The notes under the pieces were generated by a model that searched no databases, had not been told where the DNA came from, and saw nothing but the letters and a program-made list of their open reading frames with translations. Positions 27,818-37,868 of a stretch of 64,000 nucleotides of DNA are shown in pieces. The DNA comes from Nitrospirota bacterium (lineage in GTDB: Bacteria > Nitrospirota > Thermodesulfovibrionia > Thermodesulfovibrionales > Magnetobacteriaceae): the NCBI GenBank assembly GCA_015233015.1, contig JADFYO010000004.1, positions 33,826 through 97,825 of the forward strand, read 5' to 3'. Made by a program: the position numbers and the translations under genes. Every line of letters starts with the position of its first letter. Position 1 is the first letter of the stretch.

Positions 27818-29342
27818 AGTGCCGCCGACTGCCGCCGATTCATTTCACAAGAGATATTTATACAAATTAACCACAAACTTTGTCGGCCTTCTCATCGGCC
27901 TTGTATCCCAGACGATTATACCGAGGAGCCTTGGCCCAGGCGCCTATGGCGATTTTAACTATTTAACCGGTTTTTTTGGTCAGCTTATAACATTCCTCGA
28001 GTTAAATACGTCAACCGGATACTTCACCATGCTTTCGAAAAACCCTAAGGACTCAGGTCTGGTTCGTTTCTATATGTCTTTTGGCGTGTTGGTCTGCCTC
28101 TCTGTGTTTTTTATCGTTGGCGCCTCCCACATAACGTCTCTCCATAAGTATATATGGCCGGGCGAACAAATTGGCTTTATTTATCTGGCCGCGGTCTATG
28201 GACTGTTTACATGGACAACACAGATATTCGGCCAAATGACAGACGCCTATGGCCTGACCGTTGCCGCGGAAAAGTCGAAGATGTTTCAGAGGGTTTTTGG
28301 ATTGTGTATTTTGTTGCTGTTATTTATGTCGGGCAGGTTAAATCTTACCGGCTTTTTTTTATATAACTACGCGCTGTTTATTTTTCTTCTCGCAGCCTTT
28401 ATCTTTATTATGCAAAGGAGCGACTTCCCTCTTTTTAAAAAGACAGAATTAACGGCGGAACAGATCAGGCATTATGTAAGGACATCCTACGCCTACAGTC
28501 ATCCACTGTTTGTAATCGGTTTGACGGGAATGCTGGCGAGCATTTTAGATATATGGCTTTTGCAGGTATTTAGCGGGAGTGTGGAACAGGGTTTTTTCGG
28601 TCTGTCAAATCAGATAGGCGCCATGTGTTTCCTGTTTACCGGGGCAATGACGCCGCTTCTGATGAGGGAGTTTTCCATCGTCCATGCTGAAAACGATACA
28701 GGACGAATGAAGGTGCTCTTCGAGAGATACATCCCCCTGATGGTTTCGATAGCCGCTTTTTTCTCGTGCTTTGTCTCAGTCAACGCTGAGAAGGTTATCT
28801 ACATATTCGGCGGCAGGCAGTACAGCGCCGCGTTTTGGGCAGTCGCCGTTATGGCCTTTTTCCCAATTCATCAAACCTATGGACAGTTAGTCGCCTCCGC
28901 ATACTTTGCGATGGGGAAAACCGCCCTGTACAGAAATATTGGGGTTATTATTAGCGCCGCCGGAGTGCCCGTGTCGTTTTTCTTAATAGCATCTCCAAAG
29001 TATTTCGGAGTTGGCGCGGGGGCAATGGGGCTGGCAATTAAGATGGTTGCCATTAACATTATAAGCGTCAACATCCTGCTTTTTTACATATCGAAACCAA
29101 TTGGAATATCCTTTACCAGCTATTTGCGGCATCAGGCGCTTTGCATTGGTTTTATGATTGTAACGGCCTCTGTGACGGCATTAATCGTCAATCATATAAT
29201 GAAGGACAGAATTGTCATTGGATTTCTCATCTCAGGCGTTATCTACACATTTGCCGCCTGTGTGTTCGTCTTTTACGTACCATTTGCCGCAGGGCTGAAA
29301 AAAGATGATATTCAAAAAATACTTAAGATGCTAAGGCGCTGA
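27789..29342 (+). CDS. Polysaccharide flippase (Wzx/MVF-like)
   Basis: Multiple TM; LTTNFVGLLIGLVSQTIIPRSLGPGAYGDFNYL N-terminus typical of polysaccharide translocases. Confidence 0.8.
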   Translation: MTVLVKARDKVPPTAADSFHKRYLYKLTTNFVGLLIGLVSQTIIPRSLGPGAYGDFNYLTGFFGQLITFLELNTSTGYFTMLSKNPKDSGLVRFYMSFGVLVCLSVFFIVGASHITSLHKYIWPGEQIGFIYLAAVYGLFTWTTQIFGQMTDAYGLTVAAEKSKMFQRVFGLCILLLLFMSGRLNLTGFFLYNYALFIFLLAAFIFIMQRSDFPLFKKTELTAEQIRHYVRTSYAYSHPLFVIGLTGMLASILDIWLLQVFSGSVEQGFFGLSNQIGAMCFLFTGAMTPLLMREFSIVHAENDTGRMKVLFERYIPLMVSIAAFFSCFVSVNAEKVIYIFGGRQYSAAFWAVAVMAFFPIHQTYGQLVASAYFAMGKTALYRNIGVIISAAGVPVSFFLIASPKYFGVGAGAMGLAIKMVAINIISVNILLFYISKPIGISFTSYLRHQALCIGFMIVTASVTALIVNHIMKDRIVIGFLISGVIYTFAACVFVFYVPFAAGLKKDDIQKILKMLRR

Positions 29343-29374
29343 TTATGCTATTGTATTAGAGTGAGGTACGGTTT

Positions 29375-30103
29375 ATGATAGCTGCTGTGTTGATGGGAAG
29401 AAAGGGAAGCAAAGGCTTTCCGGGAAAGAATCTGCATCCATTATTTGGTAAACCTCTTGCTTATTTCCCGATGAAGGCCGCACACGATACCCCTGAAATA
29501 GATAAAACATATATATCGACCGACGATGAAAGGCTTATTGCCCTTGCAAATGAAAACTCTGTCGGGGTAATCATAAGACCTCCTGAGCTTTGCACCGACG
29601 CCGCCCTCGGTGAAGACGTTTATAAACACGCATATGGCGTTATCAGGCAGCTCAACCCTGACAAGGAAATAGAACTTATAGTGCTGCTCATGTGTAACGC
29701 GCCGACCATAACCCCTGCCATTATTTCTGAGGGTGTGAAGGTTTTGCGGGAAAATCTGGAGTATGATTCGGCGGTCAGCGTATCGAGGTACAACATGTGG
29801 AGTCCTCTTCGCGCCCGGAAAATCGACTCAGACGGGCTGCTGAAACCCTTTGTCCCTTTTGAGACGTTTGGAGACCCTAAGACGCTGAACTGCGACAGGG
29901 ACTCTCAGGGGGATGTGTGGTTTGCCGACATGGGGGCGTCGATTGTGCGCCCGCGGTGTCTGGAAAACCTCGAGGACGGCCTTCTGCCGCAGAAATGGAT
30001 GGGGCAGAAAATATACCCGCTTCAGCAATGGGGCGGCTTCGATATCGACTACGAATGGCAAATCCCGATGGCGGTATATTGGCTTAAGAAGCATGGGATT
30101 TAA
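29375..30103 (+). CDS. Acylneuraminate cytidylyltransferase-like CMP-sugar synthetase
   Basis: MGRKGSKGFPGKNLHPLFGKPLAYFPMKAA; FDIDYEWQIPMA. Confidence 0.85.
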   Translation: MIAAVLMGRKGSKGFPGKNLHPLFGKPLAYFPMKAAHDTPEIDKTYISTDDERLIALANENSVGVIIRPPELCTDAALGEDVYKHAYGVIRQLNPDKEIELIVLLMCNAPTITPAIISEGVKVLRENLEYDSAVSVSRYNMWSPLRARKIDSDGLLKPFVPFETFGDPKTLNCDRDSQGDVWFADMGASIVRPRCLENLEDGLLPQKWMGQKIYPLQQWGGFDIDYEWQIPMAVYWLKKHGI

Positions 30104-30104
30104 T

Positions 30105-31064
30105 ATGCAAAAAAAAGGCGATACGCTGCATCATGACATAGCCGGTGAGAATATCCTTGACAGCGGCGATGAGAGATTTACCGATTACCGCAGGAAATGG
30201 GAAGAAAACCCTAAGACGCTCGACTGTGGCAGCTTCCCGCTCCATCTCGACATAGAGACTACAAGCGTGTGCAACCTGAGGTGTCCCTTTTGCAGGGCAA
30301 CGGATTTAAGGACTGCGATAAAGCAGGGCTTTATGTCGTGGGAGACATTGAAAAAGGTAATGGACGAGGCAGGGGAGCACGGCCTCTATGCCTGCAAGTT
30401 TAATTTCAGAGGCGAACCGCTGCTGCATAAAGACCTCTTCAAATTTATAAGATATGCAAAGGAAAAGGGCCTCGTCGATGTGTTTTTTAACACAAACGGC
30501 ACGCTCCTGACGGCTGACAAGGCCAAAGGGCTGATAGAAAGCGGACTTGACCGGCTTACGGTGTCGTTTGAGGGTTTTGAGAAAGAGATGTACGAGAAAA
30601 ACCGTGTCGGGGCAAATTTCGAAGAAGTCGTAAAAAACGTCGAAACGCTGAGAGATTTAAAGGCGCAGCTTGGCAGTAAAACTCCAAAGGTACGCATTCA
30701 GGCCGTACTCATCCCCGGATTAAGGGAGCGCCTCGATGATTTCATCGCTTTTTGGAAGGACAAGGTTGACCAGGTATCGTATAATGAGATGCTGGATAAC
30801 ACGCTCACCACAATAAGCCCCGATGCTACAACTCAGCCGTGTCCGTTTCCCTATCAAAGGTTGATGATATTGTGGGATGGAACGATAACCGCGTGTCCCT
30901 ATGACCATAATGGCAAGTTGGCTATGGGCAATATCCATAATGTCTCGATAAAGGAGGCATGGACAACGTTATTAGAGCCTCTCAGAAAACTCCACAAAGA
31001 GTGCCGTGCGCAGGAAATTCAGGCATGTGCCGAATGTCCACAGAGACAAAGCGGGATGTGGTAA
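30105..31064 (+). CDS. Radical SAM/SPASM-like protein
   Basis: Start moved from 29913 to the ATG at 30105; SVCNLRCPFCRATDL, FFNTNGTLL, C-terminal CPFPYQRLMILWDGTITACPYDHNG...CAECPQRQ. Confidence 0.85.
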   Translation: MQKKGDTLHHDIAGENILDSGDERFTDYRRKWEENPKTLDCGSFPLHLDIETTSVCNLRCPFCRATDLRTAIKQGFMSWETLKKVMDEAGEHGLYACKFNFRGEPLLHKDLFKFIRYAKEKGLVDVFFNTNGTLLTADKAKGLIESGLDRLTVSFEGFEKEMYEKNRVGANFEEVVKNVETLRDLKAQLGSKTPKVRIQAVLIPGLRERLDDFIAFWKDKVDQVSYNEMLDNTLTTISPDATTQPCPFPYQRLMILWDGTITACPYDHNGKLAMGNIHNVSIKEAWTTLLEPLRKLHKECRAQEIQACAECPQRQSGMW

Positions 31065-31067
31065 GGC

Positions 31068-31430
31068 GTGACGGCTGAAAAATGTTCCAACTCCGCAAGC
31101 GCCGCAAAGACTGACCCCATAGTGGCCGAATTTTTACGCGGCATCGCATCCCTGAATGATCAGATAAGGGAAATATATCTATTCGGTTCGCGAACCCGTA
31201 CGGATTGGCGGCCTGACTCTGATTACGATATATTGATTGTCGCCGATAAAAAAGATCGGCTTATTAAAGATAAACTCTATGACTCTGTGATGGACATATT
31301 ATTGGAAACAGGAAAGCTGGTATCCCTGAAGATATTTCAAACTAACGAATTTATCAGATTAAAGTCAATTCCAACACCGTTTATGGAAAATGTCATGAGA
31401 GAAGGTATTAAACTTGAAATCCTCGGATAA
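31068..31430 (+). CDS. MNT-type nucleotidyltransferase domain protein
   Basis: LFGSRTRTDWRPDSDYDILIV; GTG start; overlaps downstream HEPN gene. Confidence 0.85.
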   Translation: MTAEKCSNSASAAKTDPIVAEFLRGIASLNDQIREIYLFGSRTRTDWRPDSDYDILIVADKKDRLIKDKLYDSVMDILLETGKLVSLKIFQTNEFIRLKSIPTPFMENVMREGIKLEILG

Positions 31431-31818
31431 GGAATTAGTAAAGGGCTACGTTCAAAAGGCACAGAAGAAGCTGGAGGTTGCCAAGAGGCTCTTTACAAAC
31501 GGCGACTATGAAGACTCCGTGTCCCGCTCGTATTATGCTGTGTTTCACGCGGCTCAAGGACTTCTCTTAACCGAAGGTGAGCACGCAAGCACACACAAAG
31601 GTGTGCTGACCCTGTTCAGCCTCTTGTTTGTAAAGACCGGCAGGTTTATGAAAAACTTAGGTAAATATTTGTCGAATTTAAAAGACGACAGAGAAAGCGG
31701 CGATTATGAGATTTTCTCATATATCGACGAGGACACAGCAGATACGGCACTAAGAGAGGCCGAAGAGTTTATCAATCAAACCATCTTATACCTACAGAAA
31801 ACGGGACTAATGGATTAA
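31414..31818 (+). CDS. HEPN domain protein
   Basis: SVSRSYYAVFHAAQGLL (R-x6-H type HEPN motif); coupled to MNT gene. Confidence 0.85.
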   Translation: MKSSDKELVKGYVQKAQKKLEVAKRLFTNGDYEDSVSRSYYAVFHAAQGLLLTEGEHASTHKGVLTLFSLLFVKTGRFMKNLGKYLSNLKDDRESGDYEIFSYIDEDTADTALREAEEFINQTILYLQKTGLMD

Positions 31819-31836
31819 AATATATGACCGCAAGTG

Positions 31837-32490
31837 CTACCTATCGAGGGCATTTATTACATCGTGAAGTTCGGTCAGGTCATTAATCCTGATACAGGTC
31901 ACACCGTTAAATATATCAACATCTCCCCTTTCTCTGGCGATAAACGGGACTAGGTTCGACCGTGCTGCCTTGTAGTCGCTCATTGCGTCGCCGACATAAA
32001 CCGCTTTGCCGGGGCTTACGCCATGCGTGTCGAGGATTTCCTTTACAATTGCGGCCTTCTTTTTTGGGGCACCGTGGACTGCCTTAAAATACTCATCCAT
32101 ATGTCTGCGTCTTATTATCTGCTCTATCTCTCCCTGCGGTGTGGCGGTTGAAACAAAACACTGATAAACGCTCCGGGCGAAGTTATCCAGAAACTCCCTC
32201 GCCCCCCTCACAAACGGCGCAATAGAGACCTCATCCACAACAAGGCCGGCAAATTCCCCGCAAAGGGCATCAAACCGCTCACCAGTGAGCGGCCTCTCTA
32301 AGATATGTTCATAAATATAGCGAAACTTGTCGAACCTCGACACCCCCGCGTTTTGCAGGTGAAACTCAACGACCCTGTCCATAACGTCCTGCCCCTCAGG
32401 CTCAAAGAGCTTAGCAAATGCCCGCGTTTTTATATCGACCGATTCAACAAGTACACCGTCAAAATCAAAAATTATAGAGTTGATCATCAA
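31837..32490 (-). CDS. HAD-family hydrolase (beta-phosphoglucomutase-like fold)
   Basis: SIIFDFDGVLVESVDIK; VYVGDAMSDYKAA. Confidence 0.85.
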   Translation of the reverse strand: MMINSIIFDFDGVLVESVDIKTRAFAKLFEPEGQDVMDRVVEFHLQNAGVSRFDKFRYIYEHILERPLTGERFDALCGEFAGLVVDEVSIAPFVRGAREFLDNFARSVYQCFVSTATPQGEIEQIIRRRHMDEYFKAVHGAPKKKAAIVKEILDTHGVSPGKAVYVGDAMSDYKAARSNLVPFIARERGDVDIFNGVTCIRINDLTELHDVINALDR

Positions 32491-32527
32491 ATCCCTGGAT
32501 TAATCATCAAATAACCCTAATGGCATT

Positions 32528-33187
32528 CTAACCATCAAACAAGCCTACAACGGTGCAGGGAGCGCTGTCAAGTCCTTCTATACGCAGGGGAAGCACTACG
32601 ACTTCCCTCAATGATTCAAGCTCCATTGACAGGTTCATATCCTCAATCAGTAAAATCGTGGCGTTTCGCCCGCCGGGGTCTAAAAATGCCCTATGTGTAT
32701 GCCTTCCCAACTGACGGTCAGCATATGGGGATACAGATATCCAGTCTAACCCTACTGCGCGCAGATGTGGATATGTGCTTCGTAAATAAAGCCCCACTTC
32801 CGGGTCAATACCGGGATTTGATTTAACATATGCCTCCTCGTGCCTGCGTTTGCCCCAGTTTGATTGTATAAGCAGGAGGTCTGTTTGGGGCATTATCTCA
32901 AGAGGCAATTTTATAACCTCCGATGGTTCTAACGAAACGCTCAGTACCTGGGGATTTTTAAAAAACCAAAACTCTGGCGGATACTCATAAACCTTCATGC
33001 CATTATCGAAAAAATGATTTGGTGCGTCCACATGCGTACCCCAGTGGTTTTCCATCGTAAATGAGGAGACATTTGCGGTGTCCCCGGCGGCGATTGATTT
33101 ACGCATTTTAATGTCAAGGGATTTCGTCCCGCCGTAAACGGGGTTATCTTTTTCTGCCAGCGCGTATGAGAGGTATTCGTATCTCAC
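32528..33187 (-). CDS. Cyclase/kynurenine formamidase-like family protein
   Basis: NHWGTHVDAPNHF motif of the cyclase family. Confidence 0.8.
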   Translation of the reverse strand: MRYEYLSYALAEKDNPVYGGTKSLDIKMRKSIAAGDTANVSSFTMENHWGTHVDAPNHFFDNGMKVYEYPPEFWFFKNPQVLSVSLEPSEVIKLPLEIMPQTDLLLIQSNWGKRRHEEAYVKSNPGIDPEVGLYLRSTYPHLRAVGLDWISVSPYADRQLGRHTHRAFLDPGGRNATILLIEDMNLSMELESLREVVVLPLRIEGLDSAPCTVVGLFDG

Positions 33188-34110
33188 ATCAGGTCAGAGG
33201 GACTGGTTTTCAATGATATCTCGTTATATAATTCGTGTATCGTCTCGAGAATACCCTGTCCAAGGTCAACATAGGTGCGGGAGGTCAACCGCCGGCCGAG
33301 TTTCGGGGCAAATGAATAAGGGGTTATCTCGTAGTGCAGGCCGCTGTTTGGCGGGAGAAATTCGAGTTCGATCTTATTGTCGAACATCTCCTTTATCATG
33401 AGCAGGAGGTCTTTTATCCTCATCTTTTGGTAGCCAGTTATGATTATGTGCTGATTAGCGAACTCCTCGTCAAGTATCTCGACACTGCCTCTTGCCGCGT
33501 CGTGGACATGGACATATTCCCTGAGTTCTTCGCCGTCGCCGTGGCGGGTTATCTTCCCTTCTTCAAGTGCCTGCGTTAACATTGAATGGATGTAGTTTGT
33601 GCTGTCCGCCCGTGGGCCATAGAGTGAGCCGAAACGCAGTATCGTATAGGGCAGACCAAAAAGCTCCCTGTAGTTTTCGATTAACAGCTCACAGGCCTGT
33701 TTGGTGCTTCTGTATATGGAACCTGCCTTAGAATAAACGTAAAGAGAACTGGCAAAGACAAATCTCTTTACGTCTGCCTTTCGACACGCCTCCAGTATGA
33801 TAGTGTTTCCAAGTATGTTGCTTCTGACGCTATCAAGTGGCTTATTGCTTGCCTCGTCTATGTCGGCGATACCGGCAAAGTTATAGACGTAATCACACCC
33901 GTTTACAACCGCCTCAACTGCCCGCTCATCTAAGATGTCGCCGATTACCATTTGCTGTGAGCCGATCAAATAACGGGATTGTCTTATGTCATAAATAAAC
34001 ACCTCATAGCCTGAGGCGTCAAGCACATCCGCCACATGGCTTCCCATGAAGCCCGCTCCGCCAAATACCGCAACCCTGTTTGCCTGACTTGGCATATTAT
34101 AATTTACCAA
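33184..34110 (-). CDS. NAD-dependent nucleotide-sugar epimerase/dehydratase
   Basis: VAVFGGAGFMGSHVADVL; FASSLYVYSK...YRSTK; LRFGSLYGPR. Confidence 0.88.
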   Translation of the reverse strand: MVNYNMPSQANRVAVFGGAGFMGSHVADVLDASGYEVFIYDIRQSRYLIGSQQMVIGDILDERAVEAVVNGCDYVYNFAGIADIDEASNKPLDSVRSNILGNTIILEACRKADVKRFVFASSLYVYSKAGSIYRSTKQACELLIENYRELFGLPYTILRFGSLYGPRADSTNYIHSMLTQALEEGKITRHGDGEELREYVHVHDAARGSVEILDEEFANQHIIITGYQKMRIKDLLLMIKEMFDNKIELEFLPPNSGLHYEITPYSFAPKLGRRLTSRTYVDLGQGILETIHELYNEISLKTSPSDLM

Positions 34111-35011
34111 GCCCCTTCAACAGGTTTTCCGTAGATAGCAGCTCCATTTCAACGCGCGATTCAACCGCGTATGAGCCTATGTGAGGGGTGAGAATGGTGT
34201 TCCTTAACTCCCGCAGCCTGCCGTCATATGGCTCTCGCCCGAACACGTCTATGGCCGCGCCGCCAAGTCGTCCGCTTTTTAAACTCTCAAACAGAGCGTC
34301 TTCATCGACCACCCCGCCGCGTGCCACGTTTATGAGCCAGCTGCCTTTTCTCATCAGAGCAATCTCATCTGCTCCCAAGATCAGATCCTTCGTGTTGACA
34401 TGAATAATTACTATATCGGCAAAGTCGAGAAGCTCATGCAGGGATAACTTTTTTACATGCTGAAACGGCTCGTCCCCGACAAACGGGTCGGTAAATGCTA
34501 TGGCACATCCTAATGACTGTAACAATGACGCAGATGCCCTACCAATGCGGCCAAAGCCGATGATTCCGACGTTTTTCCCGATTAGCAGATTACCCATGAG
34601 TTTTTCCCACTTACCGGCCCTGATGGCGGAGTCCATTTCGCTGATTTTTCTGAGGAGATTTAATATCAGGCCGGCGGTCAGTTCAGCAACGGCGCGCGTG
34701 GGGGCGTCGGGTGTGTTAAAGACCTCTACGCCAAGCCCTTTGGCCGCTTCCATATCAACATTGTCAAGCCCTGTGCCGCATCTGGAGATAACCTTCAATC
34801 CAGGCAGGCCCTCAAGCACATCGGCACTAAGGGGTTCAGTCCCTGCGATAATGCCGGCTGAGCCGAGGCAGAGTTCGATAATCTCTTCTTTTTTTAGTTT
34901 TCGCCCGTACGGGTTTAGTGCAATTTCAAAGTCAGAACGCAGAGGTGCCAGCGGCTTGTCATCGTACTTGCCGAAGGACGATGTCGTTATAGATATTTTT
35001 GCCTTTTTCAA
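34097..35011 (-). CDS. D-2-hydroxyacid dehydrogenase (phosphoglycerate dehydrogenase-like)
   Basis: VISRCGTGLDNVDMEAAK, VGIIGFGRIGRASASLL, INVARGGVVDEDAL, TPHIGSY. Confidence 0.9.
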   Translation of the reverse strand: MKKAKISITTSSFGKYDDKPLAPLRSDFEIALNPYGRKLKKEEIIELCLGSAGIIAGTEPLSADVLEGLPGLKVISRCGTGLDNVDMEAAKGLGVEVFNTPDAPTRAVAELTAGLILNLLRKISEMDSAIRAGKWEKLMGNLLIGKNVGIIGFGRIGRASASLLQSLGCAIAFTDPFVGDEPFQHVKKLSLHELLDFADIVIIHVNTKDLILGADEIALMRKGSWLINVARGGVVDEDALFESLKSGRLGGAAIDVFGREPYDGRLRELRNTILTPHIGSYAVESRVEMELLSTENLLKGLGKL

Positions 35012-35166
35012 ATTAATTTCTTCTCAGGTCAATACTTCCAGCTATACTATCACATTAACTATGGAAATATCTACGTGGAGAGGCCGTACATATTGATAAA
35101 ATCTCATATAATCAATTATACTTCGCATGATGCCTCGCATTAAGAATGGTTCTATCATAACCCCGA

Positions 35167-37716
35167 TTGCCTGGTATGCGTCAGGAGGTATTGTTGGACA
35201 CAGATAGACGACAGGATTTGATTGCAGGCTTAACGATCTTAATACTGTTATTTGTCTGCTATTACCAGATATTATTAAAGGCGGATTTTCTCACTACATG
35301 CGACTGTGTATATAGTTATGACAACGCAAATGAAACAGCTAAGGGGAATGGTTGGAGGCCTGACAAAGCGTGGGGTATTTCATTTTTTTATGGCGATCCG
35401 GCAGTACATCATCCCTGGTCAATATTCTCGTTGCTCCTTAGATTAGTCCCATCTCATAAAATTGCCTATACGGCAGCAATTCTGTTTCTTTTATTTCTTG
35501 CGGCATTTTCTAATTATTGTTTGTTGAAAAAGCTGCTTCCCGATTTAAATAAACTTAACTGGATGATTTTACCGATGCTTTCATTATTAGTCGTGTTTAC
35601 TCCCGGGCAGATGAAATATAGTAACGATAGAATATGGACTGCCTTATCGATTTGTGCGCCTCTGCTAATTATATTGCTTCATGATTACCTGCAGAAGCCA
35701 AAGTTTACTCATTTATTCTATTGTTCTATTTTGTTCTGGTTCAGTTTTTTTACAGGGAGCTATGTATGTATTAATCAATTGGCCGTTTTAGAGTTAATAT
35801 TTATAGTTATCTACTATTTATATTATAAACCATCATTAAAGCCGTTTCTTCTTAAAATAGCAGCGTTAAACATTTTTACATTGTTTTGGTTAATTCTTCT
35901 TGGCAGCTGGACATTTTATTCATTGATTGTAGAACATTCGATTATGGATTATGAAAGACCTATCACCCGCTGGAGTAGTTTATTAACAAACATCGCTATG
36001 TCTAATATTCTGGCTTTTGCAACAGATCTATTTCACACCGGATGGTTCCAGGAATCGAAAAGTTTTATCGGTTTAGAGTTTTTCCTTAAAAACAGCTGGA
36101 GAAATTGCTCTATAATATTTCCATTTGTAATGATTTATTTTGTTTTTAAGAAATCTAACGATTTTTGGGAATATTCAGTAAAATGGATAACCATATTTAT
36201 AACTGTTTTCTTTACTCTTGCCATAGATAATTTACCATTTATTGGATATATATTAGAAAGGATATTTAAGGGATATGGGTTCAATAAATATTATCTAATG
36301 AATTACACCTTTCAGATTGCTTTAATCGGCATATTTATTTCTAATCTTAACGATAAGAATAATATAACGGCAAGCCGGACGGGGAGATTCCTACAGCGAA
36401 TATTAGCCGTTGTTTTAGTTATAGTTTATCTGACTCTAACCATCGCATCCATCCTTATATTGACTAATTATGATTTTTTCTTTAACTATACTCTAAGAAT
36501 AGCCGACAGATGTTTCACAAGCATGAATATACCTTCGGGAGTAGCTTCCGGCAACGGATATTTTAAAGATTATCTATTGGAAATTATAAGAATAAACATT
36601 AAAATATTTAAATCGGGAATTAACTGGAATGCGACACTATATTATCTTTTAACAATTATCATAGTATTGCCGTTTATTAAAGATAAATGGCTGTTTAAGG
36701 CCATAAAAATAAGAAAATACCTGATTGTTATTTTGCTGTTACATGCGATATTACTATCATGGAGCTTATATCCTTTGAATAGGGATAATCACTATTGGAA
36801 AAACGACTTCGATTCAAATACTTTTAAACCGACTGACAGGTTTTATTTCGTTCGTGAAGACAAAAGTAAATTTAATCGGGACATTAATATATTAAAAAAA
36901 GACTGGCTATATGAAAACGGCGATGTGAAGGAGAAGATGAGAGATTTTCTACTGACACCCGGGTTGTGTTTAAGCAGCAACGTATCGATCATATCCTCTG
37001 ACACCAGGGCGTTTTCTTTTTTAGCTTTTAATAATGATGGCAAAGAAAGAATCAAAGAATTCAGGGATGTCGAATCCGGCCCGCTCTACTCGTCCGGCTT
37101 GCTTGACCTTGGCGCAGTTACATATTATTATTCGTTGACGGAATTATATAATCTCCCCGTGAATCTCACATTTTATAAGAGTACTAAAGATATATATATT
37201 TACAGGAATCTTTCAGCCTGGCCTTATTATTATCTGGCAGACGTTACACAGACAATAGATAGTCTTTCAGATCTTGCCTCCATAAAAAGCCTAAGGAAAG
37301 GTGCGGCATATATTTATGATAAAAATCTGCAAATAGCGCCTAAAGGCAAGTCGTATATAAATATGACACTCTTTTCTTTTGGGAAAATGGAGTTCGACTA
37401 TTCGGGAGAATCCGAAAACCTTTTAATCGTTGCGGACGCATGGCATCCTTTTTGGAGGGCATCGAATGGCAGCGGCGATTTAAAGGTAATCAGAGCTAAT
37501 GGTATTTTCAAGGGTGTGGTTCTGCCAAAAGGCAGCTATGCGGTAAGGTTATTTTTTGATACATCTCCATATGTACCTGGTATTTATATCGCAATAGCGA
37601 GCTGGTTTATTTTTCTGGCAATATGGATAGTATATTATAAAAGACCCCAAAAATTTGACAATATGTTAAACAGAACCTTCGGGGGGCAGCCGCCACACCG
37701 CGTTAATGGGCAATAA
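35167..37716 (+). CDS. Large polytopic membrane protein (YfhO-like/GT-C)
   Basis: Many TM helices; C-terminal LLIVADAWHPFWRASNGSGDLKVIRANGIFKGVVLPKGSYAVRLFF typical of YfhO-like proteins. Confidence 0.65.
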   Translation: MPGMRQEVLLDTDRRQDLIAGLTILILLFVCYYQILLKADFLTTCDCVYSYDNANETAKGNGWRPDKAWGISFFYGDPAVHHPWSIFSLLLRLVPSHKIAYTAAILFLLFLAAFSNYCLLKKLLPDLNKLNWMILPMLSLLVVFTPGQMKYSNDRIWTALSICAPLLIILLHDYLQKPKFTHLFYCSILFWFSFFTGSYVCINQLAVLELIFIVIYYLYYKPSLKPFLLKIAALNIFTLFWLILLGSWTFYSLIVEHSIMDYERPITRWSSLLTNIAMSNILAFATDLFHTGWFQESKSFIGLEFFLKNSWRNCSIIFPFVMIYFVFKKSNDFWEYSVKWITIFITVFFTLAIDNLPFIGYILERIFKGYGFNKYYLMNYTFQIALIGIFISNLNDKNNITASRTGRFLQRILAVVLVIVYLTLTIASILILTNYDFFFNYTLRIADRCFTSMNIPSGVASGNGYFKDYLLEIIRINIKIFKSGINWNATLYYLLTIIIVLPFIKDKWLFKAIKIRKYLIVILLLHAILLSWSLYPLNRDNHYWKNDFDSNTFKPTDRFYFVREDKSKFNRDINILKKDWLYENGDVKEKMRDFLLTPGLCLSSNVSIISSDTRAFSFLAFNNDGKERIKEFRDVESGPLYSSGLLDLGAVTYYYSLTELYNLPVNLTFYKSTKDIYIYRNLSAWPYYYLADVTQTIDSLSDLASIKSLRKGAAYIYDKNLQIAPKGKSYINMTLFSFGKMEFDYSGESENLLIVADAWHPFWRASNGSGDLKVIRANGIFKGVVLPKGSYAVRLFFDTSPYVPGIYIAIASWFIFLAIWIVYYKRPQKFDNMLNRTFGGQPPHRVNGQ

Positions 37717-37868
37717 TGCTTAATTCCTGACGGATATGTTATTGGAATGTCCATGTTTAGATCTTATGTGTTAATATACTGCGTGTCAACGTTAAACGTG
37801 AAAGCGGCGGTAAGTATGTGCTGTGAGGGAAACGGCGGCGGGTGTAGTGCCGTCAATGAGGTTGTGCG

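Noticed and set aside
29913-30104. N-terminal extension of the SPASM-like radical SAM ORF
   Set aside because: Overlaps the cytidylyltransferase gene out of frame; the ATG at 30105 gives a normal N-terminus.
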